This document shows, piece by piece, positions 7,819-15,377 of a stretch of DNA of 64,000 nucleotides. The position numbers and the translations under genes are program-made. The stretch covers positions 3,145,793 through 3,209,792 of the forward strand of contig NZ_JBEWCD010000002.1 in assembly GCF_040530035.1 (NCBI RefSeq). Direction: 5' to 3'. Each line of letters begins with the position of its first letter. Position 1 is the first letter of the stretch. The notes beneath the pieces were generated by a model. It had not been told where the DNA came from, did no database searches, and saw only the letters and a program-made list of their open reading frames with translations. Source of the DNA: Roseibium sp. HPY-6 (GTDB lineage Bacteria; Pseudomonadota; Alphaproteobacteria; Rhizobiales; Stappiaceae).

Positions 7819-7845
7819 CGCCGTCCCGGCCTTGAGCCGGGACCT
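7819..7845. repeat. Palindromic repeat type A, copy 2
   Basis: CGCC lead, perfect GTCCCGGC / GCCGGGAC arms, then CT. Same orientation and same distance from its type B partner as copy 1. Confidence 0.75.
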
Positions 7846-7909
7846 GAAGCCAAAGCCAATAGATGTCGTCACGCCTCGAGGCGGGACCTAAACAGCAGCT
7901 CATAAAATC

Positions 7910-7930
7910 GTCCCGAACTCTGATCGGGAC
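7910..7930. repeat. Palindromic repeat type A, degenerate copy
   Basis: GTCCCGA and TCGGGAC arms with a 7-base loop, followed by CT. It is 40 bases upstream of the dihydropyrimidinase gene. A half copy (GGCGGGACCT) is at about 7880-7889. Confidence 0.65.
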
Positions 7931-7969
7931 CTGAAAAGTGACCGCATGCGGCAAAAGTAAAGGGGAACA

Positions 7970-9430
7970 ATGATGGCAAGCAAAGTGATCAAGGGCGGTA
8001 CGGTTGTCACCGCTGACCTGTCCTATGAAGCCGATGTGAAGATCGAGGGTGGCAAGATCGTCGAGATCGGGCCGAACTTGTCGGGCGACGAGACGCTGGA
8101 TGCGACCGGTTGTTACATCTTGCCGGGCGGCATCGATCCGCATACGCATCTTGAAATGCCGTTCATGGGCACGTTCTCCTCCGACAATTTCGACAGCGGT
8201 ACCCGCGCGGCCCTTGCCGGGGGCACCACCATGGTCGTCGACTTTGCCTTGCCCTCACCCGGCCAGTCGCTGCTCGAGGCACTGCAGATGTGGGACAACA
8301 AGTCGACGATGGCCCACTGCGACTATTCCTTCCACATGGCGATTACCTGGTGGGGTGAGCAGGTCTTCAACGACATGCAGGAGGTCGTGCAGAAAAAGGG
8401 CATCAACACCTTCAAGCACTTCATGGCCTATAAAGGCGCGCTGATGGTGAACGACGACGAGATGTACGCTTCGTTCCAGCGCTGCGCCGAACTCGGCGCC
8501 CTGCCCCTCGTCCACGCCGAAAACGGTGACGTGGTCGCCAGCCTTCAGCAGAAACTGCTTGCCGAAGGCCACAACGGTCCGGAAGGTCACGCGCATTCGC
8601 GCCCGCCGGAAGTGGAAGGGGAAGCCACCAACCGCGCGATCATGATCGCCGACATGGCCGGCGTCCCGGTCTATATCGTTCACACCTCGTCCGAGCAGGC
8701 GCATGAAGCCATCCGCCGCGCACGCCAGAACGGCATTCGCGCCTATGGCGAGCCGCTCATCCAGCACCTGACACTGGACGATAGCGAGTATTACCATCAC
8801 GACTGGGACCATTCCGCGCGCCGCGTGATGTCGCCTCCCTTCCGGGACAAGAAACACCAGGACTCGCTTTGGGCCGGTCTGGCCGCAGGCTCGCTCCAGG
8901 TCGTTGCAACTGATCACTGCGCTTTCACCACCGAGCAGAAGCGCACTGGCGTCGGCGATTTTACCAAGATCCCGAATGGCACGGGCGGCCTCGAAGACAG
9001 GCTGCCGATGCTGTGGACCTATGGCGTCAACACCGGTCGGCTGACGCCAAATGAGTTTGTTGCCGTCACCTCAACCAACATTGCAAAGATTCTCAATATC
9101 TACCCGAAAAAAGGTGCTGTTTTTGTCGGAGCGGATGCGGATCTGGTCGTGTGGGACCCGGAAAAGGAAAAGACGATCACGGCGGGCAATCAGCAGTCGG
9201 CGATCGACTACAACGTCTTTGAGGGCAAGAAGGTCAAGGGCCTGCCGCGCTACACGCTCACCCGTGGCCGCGTCGCCGTTGTGGATGGCACGGTCAACCA
9301 CCAGCAGGGCCACGGCGAGTTCGTCCCGCGCGAGCCGTTCCACGCGGTCAACAAGGCGCTCAGCACATGGAAGGAACTCACCGCTCCGCGCAAGGTGGAA
9401 CGGACCGGCATTCCGGCCAGCGGCGTTTGA
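7970..9430 (+). CDS. hydA: Dihydropyrimidinase / D-hydantoinase
   Basis: A 486-residue amidohydrolase-superfamily enzyme. The binuclear zinc site is visible: H58 and H60 in DPHTHLEMPF, the lysine expected to be carbamylated at K155 in FMAYKGAL, later histidines in LVHAENGD and IVHTSS, and the Asp of ATDHCAF. It opens 5,6-dihydrouracil or dihydrothymine to N-carbamoyl-beta-amino acids; hydantoins are alternative substrates. The ATG at 7973 is an equally good start behind AGGGGAA (7961-7967). Its product is the substrate of the M20 hydrolase encoded upstream. A separate promoter downstream of the palindrome cluster is likely, because the cassette adds 764 bases between the two genes. Confidence 0.93.
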   Translation: MMASKVIKGGTVVTADLSYEADVKIEGGKIVEIGPNLSGDETLDATGCYILPGGIDPHTHLEMPFMGTFSSDNFDSGTRAALAGGTTMVVDFALPSPGQSLLEALQMWDNKSTMAHCDYSFHMAITWWGEQVFNDMQEVVQKKGINTFKHFMAYKGALMVNDDEMYASFQRCAELGALPLVHAENGDVVASLQQKLLAEGHNGPEGHAHSRPPEVEGEATNRAIMIADMAGVPVYIVHTSSEQAHEAIRRARQNGIRAYGEPLIQHLTLDDSEYYHHDWDHSARRVMSPPFRDKKHQDSLWAGLAAGSLQVVATDHCAFTTEQKRTGVGDFTKIPNGTGGLEDRLPMLWTYGVNTGRLTPNEFVAVTSTNIAKILNIYPKKGAVFVGADADLVVWDPEKEKTITAGNQQSAIDYNVFEGKKVKGLPRYTLTRGRVAVVDGTVNHQQGHGEFVPREPFHAVNKALSTWKELTAPRKVERTGIPASGV

Positions 9431-9435
9431 CAAAT

Positions 9436-9496
9436 CGTGCAGGGTGCGTCGATGCGGCTGTCCGTATTGGACACACTCCGCGTCGCATCCTGCACG
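9436..9496 (+). promoter_or_regulatory. Nested stem-loop between dihydropyrimidinase and ABC genes
   Basis: An outer stem pairs 9436-9451 with 9481-9496 (14 of 16 positions). An inner hairpin TGTCC-gtatt-GGACA occupies 9459-9473, with GCGG/CCGC pairing between them. There is no T-run after it, so it is not a standard terminator. It could be an mRNA processing or stability element, an attenuator or a palindromic repeat. Confidence 0.6.
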
Positions 9497-9529
9497 GGTT
9501 AAAATTGAAAAAGGGCATCAGGTAAGAGA

Positions 9530-10363
9530 ATGTTGACCGCCGCTGAAATTGAAGACGGACTGGACGATGCGATGAAGGAACAGTCTAAGCGTGTCATCGA
9601 CATAGACAAGCTGTCGCTGACCTTTCAGACCAATGACGGACCGGTTCATGCGCTTTCGGATATCGATCTGAAGATAGACGAAGGCGACTTCGTTTCCTTC
9701 ATCGGCCCGTCAGGATGCGGAAAGACGACGCTGCTGCGCGTCATTGCCGACTTGGAACAACCGACAGCGGGGTCGATCACGGTCAACGGCGTTTCACCCC
9801 AGGAAGCCCGTCTCAACCGGGCCTATGGATACGTCTTTCAGGCGGCTGCGCTTTATCCCTGGCGCACGATTTCAAAAAATGTCGCTCTGCCGCTGGAAAT
9901 CATGGGGCTCTCCAGGGCCGAACAGCAGGAGCGCATTTCGCGCAACATGGAGCTGGTCAATCTTGCCGGCTTTGAGCAGAAGTATCCCTGGCAGCTTTCC
10001 GGCGGAATGCAGCAACGCGCCTCTATCGCCCGCGCGCTTGCGGTCGAACCGGATCTCCTCCTGATGGACGAGCCCTTCGGTGCGCTTGACGAAATTGTCC
10101 GCGATCACCTTAACGAACAACTCCTTCAGCTCTGGGCGAAGACCAACAAGACCGTTGTCTTCGTTACCCACTCCATCCCGGAAGCCGTGTTCCTCTCTAC
10201 CAAGATCGTCGTGCTCTGCCCGCGCCCGGGCCGCATCTACGACGTCATCGAGAGCGACCTGCCGCGCGAGCGGAACCTGGACATCCGCGAGTCCCCCGAG
10301 TTCCTGAAAATTGCACACAGGGTCCGAGATGGGCTCAGGGCCGGGCATTCCTATGAGGATTGA
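9530..10363 (+). CDS. ABC transporter ATPase, nitrate/taurine/pyrimidine type
   Basis: A 277-residue ATPase. Walker A is GPSGCGKTT (59-67), the Q-loop is at Q104, the signature LSGGMQQR at 156-163, Walker B LLLMDEP at 176-182, and the switch His in VTHS. The pattern YPWRTISKNVALPLE and IPEAVFLSTKIVVL is typical of the SsuB/TauB/NrtD group that powers uptake of small organic anions or pyrimidine precursors. The first ~18 residues are extra and MKEQSKRV is a possible later start. It is coupled to a GNAT gene, a membrane protein and two permeases by short overlaps. Uptake of a pyrimidine or its reduced form is inferred from the adjacent genes. Confidence 0.88.
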   Translation: MLTAAEIEDGLDDAMKEQSKRVIDIDKLSLTFQTNDGPVHALSDIDLKIDEGDFVSFIGPSGCGKTTLLRVIADLEQPTAGSITVNGVSPQEARLNRAYGYVFQAAALYPWRTISKNVALPLEIMGLSRAEQQERISRNMELVNLAGFEQKYPWQLSGGMQQRASIARALAVEPDLLLMDEPFGALDEIVRDHLNEQLLQLWAKTNKTVVFVTHSIPEAVFLSTKIVVLCPRPGRIYDVIESDLPRERNLDIRESPEFLKIAHRVRDGLRAGHSYED

Positions 10364-10880
10364 ACCAGTCCAACAGTATGAGATCCGCAAAGCGAACCGC
10401 GGCGACATGCCAGCTTGTGGCCGGATCCTGAACGACTGGATTGATGAAACGCCATGGATGCCGCGCGTCAATTCGCATGAAGATGTTGTCCGACATCATT
10501 GTGAATTCGTTTTCGAGAACCGCACTGTTTTCATCGCCGACGTTTTGAAAACCGTCACGGGTTTTGCTGCAACCAGTTCCGACGGCTTTGTCACGGGTCT
10601 TTATCTGGCCAAGGATGCAAGAGGAAAAGGCATTGGCCGATCACTCCTCGAGCGACTGAAGGAAGAGAACCCCGACGGGCTCAAGCTATGGACCTTCGTT
10701 GCAAACGCAAGGGGTAGAAAGTTCTATGAAAGAGAAGGCTTCAACGAAGTGAGGCGCACTTCCGGGGAAAACGAAGAGAAGCTGCCGGACATTTTGTTTG
10801 CCTGGAGACCGGAATGCAAAGACCCCGATCACGGCAGCGACGGCAGTTTGACAAGGAAACACTCGGTCGATGCAGTTTGA
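10353..10880 (+). CDS. GNAT-family N-acetyltransferase
   Basis: A 175-residue protein by the ATG at 10353, overlapping the ATPase gene by 11 bases; the open frame begins at 10311. The acetyl-CoA loop is visible as VTGLYLAKDARGKGIGRSLLERLKEE, followed by LWTFVANARGRKFYEREGFNEVRR, the usual GNAT beta-bulge and final helix/strand. Substrate is unknown. Its position between transporter subunits, with overlaps on both sides (11 bases with the next gene), indicates translational coupling and argues for a role tied to the imported compound or to the transporter. Confidence 0.82.
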   Translation: MRIEPVQQYEIRKANRGDMPACGRILNDWIDETPWMPRVNSHEDVVRHHCEFVFENRTVFIADVLKTVTGFAATSSDGFVTGLYLAKDARGKGIGRSLLERLKEENPDGLKLWTFVANARGRKFYEREGFNEVRRTSGENEEKLPDILFAWRPECKDPDHGSDGSLTRKHSVDAV

Positions 10881-11436
10881 GTCGCCTCTTTCCAAGCGCC
10901 TGAGCACCAGACAAACACATGACGGTCTGGTCATAACCGTGCGCGCGCAGATGCAGCACTTCGTCTTTGGCTTTCTTGCTTTCTGGATATGCGGCTGGAC
11001 AGTCGGCGGGCTCTTTGCCGGTGGCAGCCTCCTCTCCGGTTTTTGGCAAGGCGAAACAAACCTGTTCCTGCTGTTCTGGATGGGCGGATGGGCTTTCGGC
11101 TGGCTGTTCGCGGCAACAACATTGCTCTGGATGCTGACTGGCAGGGAACACCTGATTGTATCGCAAACGAAGATAACTAAGAAGATCTCGATACTTGCGC
11201 TTGGCAGAACAAGGCATTTCAATCCCGCACACGTTACAAATATCAGAACGCAGGATTCAATTCGCACGACCGGCCGCAGGCAGAATATAGGTCTGCCAAT
11301 CAAGGGCCATGGACGCGTCGCGTTCGACTATGGACAAAAGACCATTTCGTTCGGAACCGATCTGGACGATGCCGAGGCTGATTTCATCGTAAAAACAATG
11401 ACGGACAAGTTGAACCGCAAGAGCGAGGCCGCATGA
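10870..11436 (+). CDS. Two-helix membrane protein inside ABC operon
   Basis: A 188-residue protein with two strong membrane helices, about 33-58 (FVFGFLAFWICGWTVGGLFA) and 68-91, separated by a short loop, then a soluble C-terminal part of about 95 residues rich in beta strand (HLIVSQTKITKKISILAL, GHGRVAFDYGQKTISFGTDLDDAEADFIVKTM). The layout of two helices and a PH-like domain resembles small bacterial PH/YdbT-type membrane proteins, but I cannot place it firmly. It overlaps the GNAT gene by 11 bases and the permease by 4. It is not a usual ABC component. Confidence 0.75.
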   Translation: MQFESPLSKRLSTRQTHDGLVITVRAQMQHFVFGFLAFWICGWTVGGLFAGGSLLSGFWQGETNLFLLFWMGGWAFGWLFAATTLLWMLTGREHLIVSQTKITKKISILALGRTRHFNPAHVTNIRTQDSIRTTGRRQNIGLPIKGHGRVAFDYGQKTISFGTDLDDAEADFIVKTMTDKLNRKSEAA

Positions 11437-12359
11437 CCGACACCGCCCTCCCGTCGCCCCGCGCCAATCTCAGCCCGTTTGCCGGGCTCATGTCCGGCAC
11501 AGTCGGGCCGGTTACCGTGGTCGTTCTGGCCATCCTGGCGATCTGGTACATCGCGGCGGCTGCACTCAATACGCCGTTCCAGCAGGAAATGTATGAGCGT
11601 GCCGGGCAGGAACACGTCCAGTTCACCCAGCTCATTGCCGATACCTGGGCCCAGGAACGGCCGGTTCTGCCGGCACCGCACCAGGTCATTATCGAGATCT
11701 GGAACACCACTGTGGAGAAAAAGATCACGTCCAAGCGCTCACTGGTCTATCACAGCAGCATAACCCTCTCCTCAACGCTGCTCGGCTTTTTGATCGGAAC
11801 GACGCTGGGCATTTTGCTCGCCGTTGGCATCGTGCACTCGCGTGTCCTCGACAAGTCATTGATGCCCTGGATCATTTCCTCGCAAACGATACCGATCCTG
11901 GCAATCGCCCCGATGATCATCGTGGTCCTCAACGCCATCGGCGTTTCCGGGTTGTTGCCCAAAGCAATGATTTCGACCTACCTGTCGTTCTTTCCGGTCA
12001 CCGTTGGGATGGTCAAGGGCCTGAGATCACCGGAAGTCATCCACATGGACCTGATGCACACCTACTCCGCAACGCGGATCCAGGCCTTTTGGAAACTGCG
12101 CCTGCCCTACGCGGTACCTTTTTTGTTCACCTCCATGAAAATCGGCATGGCGGCCTCGCTCGTCGGGGCTATCGTCGGGGAGCTTCCGACAGGTGCTGTG
12201 GCAGGACTGGGCGCGCGCTTGCTGGCGGGCTCTTACTACGGCCAGACAATCCAGATCTGGTCCGCGCTCATCGTGGCCGCATTCCTGGCTGGCTCGCTCG
12301 TGGCACTGATCGGCATCATGGAAAAGGTCACGCTCAAACGGATGGGGATGGCGCAATGA
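11433..12359 (+). CDS. ABC transporter permease 1
   Basis: A 308-residue inner-membrane protein of the binding-protein-dependent type. About six helices follow a long N-terminal periplasmic stretch (about 50-95). The EAA loop that docks on the ATPase is visible around MDLMHTYSATRIQAFWKLRLPYAVPFLF. Similar to the SsuC/TauC class. The ATGA overlap (4 bases) with the next permease suggests a heterodimeric channel. Confidence 0.88.
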   Translation: MTDTALPSPRANLSPFAGLMSGTVGPVTVVVLAILAIWYIAAAALNTPFQQEMYERAGQEHVQFTQLIADTWAQERPVLPAPHQVIIEIWNTTVEKKITSKRSLVYHSSITLSSTLLGFLIGTTLGILLAVGIVHSRVLDKSLMPWIISSQTIPILAIAPMIIVVLNAIGVSGLLPKAMISTYLSFFPVTVGMVKGLRSPEVIHMDLMHTYSATRIQAFWKLRLPYAVPFLFTSMKIGMAASLVGAIVGELPTGAVAGLGARLLAGSYYGQTIQIWSALIVAAFLAGSLVALIGIMEKVTLKRMGMAQ

Positions 12360-13501
12360 CACCGGCAACAGTCTCCAAGCGGCGTTTCGATATGCCCGCC
12401 CTCCTCGCCTGGTTCATCGTCGCAATGGTCATTGTCGGCCTGTTCAGCCGTATCTTCGAACCAGATCTCGGTGTTATGGATGTTCCACGCCTGTCGATTT
12501 GCCTGGTGATCCTCGGCATTGCCGCAGTCCGGTATGAGCTCGGCTTCATGCGTAACTGGATCGGAGATCTGATCCTCGGGCTCGTGACAGCGATCGCCGC
12601 CTGGCTATTGATCGGCGCTGCGTCCAGATATGAAGGTGAAGCAGCGCTGGGCTTCTGGGCACTGACCGCCGCAACGTGGGCCGCCTCGTGGCTATTTGTC
12701 GAAAGGCTGGCGATCTGGAGAACCGCCTCGCCGATTGCAACGCGGCTTGTCAATCTTGCCATCCCTGCCCTCTTCGGCGTCGCTATCCTGCTTCTTTGGG
12801 AAGTGATCGTCACCGGCGCCGGCGTCCCGAAGGTTCTTCTCCCGGCACCGTCGGAAATCTGGGTGCGTCTGGCCACGTCGGTACCGACTCTCTGGGCAGA
12901 CTTTCAGCAAACCTTCCTGAAAGCCGTTCTGGCTGGTTACGCCATGGGCTGCGGGTCAGCTTTTGTCATAGCCATTCTCGTTGATCGCGTGCCGTTCCTC
13001 CGCCGCGGTCTTCTCCCCATCGGCAACCTCGTTTCGGCCCTTCCGATTATCGGCGTCGCGCCGATCATGGTCATGTGGTTCGGATTCGACTGGCCATCCA
13101 AAGCCGCCGTCGTCGTGATCATGACCTTTTTCCCGATGCTCGTGAACACGGTTTCGGGACTGGCGGCGTCCGATGCAATGCAGCGCGACCTGATGCGGAC
13201 TTACGCCTCGAATTACTGGCAGACCCTTTTTAAATTGCGGCTGCCGATGGCAATGCCGTTTATTTTCAACGCGTTGAAAATCAATTCCACCCTTGCGCTT
13301 ATTGGCGCTATCGTTGCCGAGTTCTTTGGAACGCCGATTGTCGGCATGGGTTTCCGCATCTCCACGGAAGTCGGCCGCATGAATGTGGATATGGTCTGGG
13401 CGGAGATAGCGATCGCGGCGCTCGCCGGCTCGCTCTTTTATGGCATTATCGCGCTCCTTGAACGGGCCGTTACCTTCTGGCATCCGTCGATCCGGGGATA
13501 G
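12356..13501 (+). CDS. ABC transporter permease 2
   Basis: A 381-residue permease with extra N-terminal helices: four hydrophobic segments in the first ~135 residues precede the usual transmembrane domain. The EAA loop is MQRDLMRTYASNYWQTLFKLRLPMAMPFIFNALK. The start is ATG 12356, overlapping the previous stop; the longer open frame from 12089 runs through the first permease in another frame and is not real. No periplasmic binding protein gene follows, which is unusual for an importer operon; it may be encoded elsewhere. Confidence 0.88.
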   Translation: MTPATVSKRRFDMPALLAWFIVAMVIVGLFSRIFEPDLGVMDVPRLSICLVILGIAAVRYELGFMRNWIGDLILGLVTAIAAWLLIGAASRYEGEAALGFWALTAATWAASWLFVERLAIWRTASPIATRLVNLAIPALFGVAILLLWEVIVTGAGVPKVLLPAPSEIWVRLATSVPTLWADFQQTFLKAVLAGYAMGCGSAFVIAILVDRVPFLRRGLLPIGNLVSALPIIGVAPIMVMWFGFDWPSKAAVVVIMTFFPMLVNTVSGLAASDAMQRDLMRTYASNYWQTLFKLRLPMAMPFIFNALKINSTLALIGAIVAEFFGTPIVGMGFRISTEVGRMNVDMVWAEIAIAALAGSLFYGIIALLERAVTFWHPSIRG

Positions 13502-13516
13502 ATTGCTCACCTGTCG

Positions 13517-13547
13517 CCCCGGATGTGCCAAAAGACAAAATCCGGGG
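13517..13547. repeat. Type B-like palindrome after the permease operon
   Basis: CCCCGGAT and ATCCGGGG arms around a 15-base A-rich loop. The arm sequence is that of the type B repeats at 7219 and 7737. It lies 16 bases after the permease stop, so it could also stabilise the 3' end of the operon transcript. Confidence 0.55.
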
Positions 13548-13646
13548 TCCTGAAGTCGATATACCGGTGTTAAAAAATAGCCCTTAGCCAAGGACAGTTT
13601 GGCCCCGCCTTCTAGGTAGTGATCAACAGATTGGAGCAACGCCTTC

Positions 13647-14474
13647 ATGACCCCCAGCCGCGACATTGCACGCCTTATCGAAATCATGGCAGCCCTGCGA
13701 ACACCCGTCACAGGATGCCCCTGGGATCTGGTACAGACGTTTGCGACGATCGCGCCCTTTACCCTGGAGGAGGCGTACGAGGTCGCTGACGCCATTGCCA
13801 AGAACGACATGCTCGATCTTCGCGAGGAGCTGGGTGACCTGCTTCTCCAGGTCGTCTATCACGCCCGCATGGCCGAAGAAGAAGACCACTTCGATTTCGG
13901 CGACGTTGTGGAAGGTGTCACAAAGAAGATGATCCGCCGGCATCCACACGTGTTTGGAGACGAACACGGTGACAAGCCAGAGCTCGTGAAAGGCATTTGG
14001 GAGCGCATAAAAGCAGAAGAAAAGGCGGAAAAACGCGCCGAAAGACAAGCACTGGGTCTGGAAGACGGAACAAATGGGTTCCTGGATGATGTTCCGACGG
14101 CCTTCCCTGCGCTTCAGGAAGCGGACAAGCTGCAACGCCGCGCTTCCAAGGTCGGTTTTGACTGGAACGATGCCCGGCTGGTGCTCGACAAAATTCGCGA
14201 AGAGACGCACGAACTTGACGAGGAGCTCTCAAAGGCCGACCCGGACAAAGACCGTATCGAAGACGAACTCGGCGATACGCTCTTTGCGCTTGCCAATCTG
14301 GCGCGGCATCTTGATATCGATCCTGAGGAAGCGCTCAGGCGCACGAACAGAAAGTTCAGAAGCAGATTTCGCGCCATTGAAGAACATGCCGTGGAGACGG
14401 GGACAACTCTGGAAAGCATGAGCCTGGAGCAAATGGAAGCAACCTGGCAAAGCGCAAAAAACAATCAAAAGTAG
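13647..14474 (+). CDS. mazG: Nucleoside triphosphate pyrophosphohydrolase MazG
   Basis: A 275-residue tandem-domain MazG. The first domain carries EEAYEVADAI and LREELGDLLLQVVYHARMAEE (metal-binding EExxE...ExxD pattern). The second carries ETHELDEELSK and EDELGDTLFALANLARHL. MazG hydrolyses NTPs and dNTPs to NMP plus pyrophosphate, cleansing non-canonical nucleotides and modulating ppGpp-related stress. In relatives it often sits directly beside hflX; here two unrelated genes and a strand change separate them. Confidence 0.94.
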   Translation: MTPSRDIARLIEIMAALRTPVTGCPWDLVQTFATIAPFTLEEAYEVADAIAKNDMLDLREELGDLLLQVVYHARMAEEEDHFDFGDVVEGVTKKMIRRHPHVFGDEHGDKPELVKGIWERIKAEEKAEKRAERQALGLEDGTNGFLDDVPTAFPALQEADKLQRRASKVGFDWNDARLVLDKIREETHELDEELSKADPDKDRIEDELGDTLFALANLARHLDIDPEEALRRTNRKFRSRFRAIEEHAVETGTTLESMSLEQMEATWQSAKNNQK

Positions 14475-14584
14475 ATAATAGATTGCATAGTTAAATATCT
14501 GATAATAATAGCTTTAAAATATTTTTCTGTTCCGTAGCGGCAGAGCTGTGTAATACTGGTTGCAGTTGTTTGACAGGATAGTTT

Positions 14585-15286
14585 ATGCGCTTGATTCGGT
14601 TTCTGTCCTATTGGTTTTTCGCAATCAGTCTTGCGGCCACGACTGCAGGCGCGGAAACCTGGAAGATCGCAAGTCCGGAATGGCCACCTTATGCCGGAGC
14701 GCAGCTTCCTGAAAACGGCCGCGCTATTGAAAAGCTGCGCACTATTTTGCGCAATGCAGGCGTAACGCTGGTCGTTGAGTTTATGCCCTGGTCACGGGCA
14801 CAATCGATCGCGGCCTCAGCCGACTATGTCGGATATTTTCCTGCCCGGGAGCAAGATGTCTGCGAGGAGTTCGCAACGACGCATCCAGTGATCTTTTCAA
14901 AAGTCGGGGTCATCAAACGGGAAGAGACAACACTTGAATGGTCCGGGCTTGATGTTCTCTTTGAGAACTATCGCATTGGATTTGTCGCGAGCCACGTCTA
15001 TCCGCCGGAAATACAACGCCAGATCTACCGTCACTACCAGCCCGAAGACGGAACCGAAAACGAAGAAGACTTGGCGCGCATTCTGTCCGCTGGACGCGTG
15101 GAAGCAGCGCTGATGGACCCGGAAGTGCTGTTTCATATCGCCGATCGATTGTCGTTGAACGGTATTGACCCCGACCCCAGGATCCTTGAACAGCTGCCCT
15201 TGGTGCTGGCACTCTTCAAATCGGAAGGTTATGAGCGCCGCATGAACCTTCTGAATGCGCTGCTGAACGAAGCCTCGGCGCAATGA
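14585..15286 (+). CDS. Periplasmic amino-acid-binding-like protein
   Basis: A 233-residue exported protein with a signal peptide (about 1-23, cleavage after AGA). The mature part follows the family 3 solute-binding fold: WKIASPEWPPYAG, a central VVEFMPWSRAQSIAASADYVGYFPAREQ, and DLARILSAGRVEAALMDPEVLFHIAD. It is shorter than transport-associated binding proteins and has no permease partner, so a sensing role or an orphan binding protein is possible. The gap before it (14475-14584) is AT-rich and probably holds its promoter. Confidence 0.8.
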   Translation: MRLIRFLSYWFFAISLAATTAGAETWKIASPEWPPYAGAQLPENGRAIEKLRTILRNAGVTLVVEFMPWSRAQSIAASADYVGYFPAREQDVCEEFATTHPVIFSKVGVIKREETTLEWSGLDVLFENYRIGFVASHVYPPEIQRQIYRHYQPEDGTENEEDLARILSAGRVEAALMDPEVLFHIADRLSLNGIDPDPRILEQLPLVLALFKSEGYERRMNLLNALLNEASAQ

Positions 15287-15377
15287 AGGACTGACCCGGT
15301 CGGTTTTGACAGCCGAGCAGTTTCAAAAAATGTGCTGGTTTGCTACCTCAGGACTCAAATAGGATCCTGATCGCTGC

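Noticed and set aside
7219..7930. CRISPR array
   Set aside because: The repeats are hairpins of two types with irregular spacing and a gene between them; there are no equal-length spacers.
12089..12355. Upstream extension of the second permease frame
   Set aside because: It overlaps the first permease in another frame; ATG 12356 with the 4-base ATGA overlap is the normal operon start.
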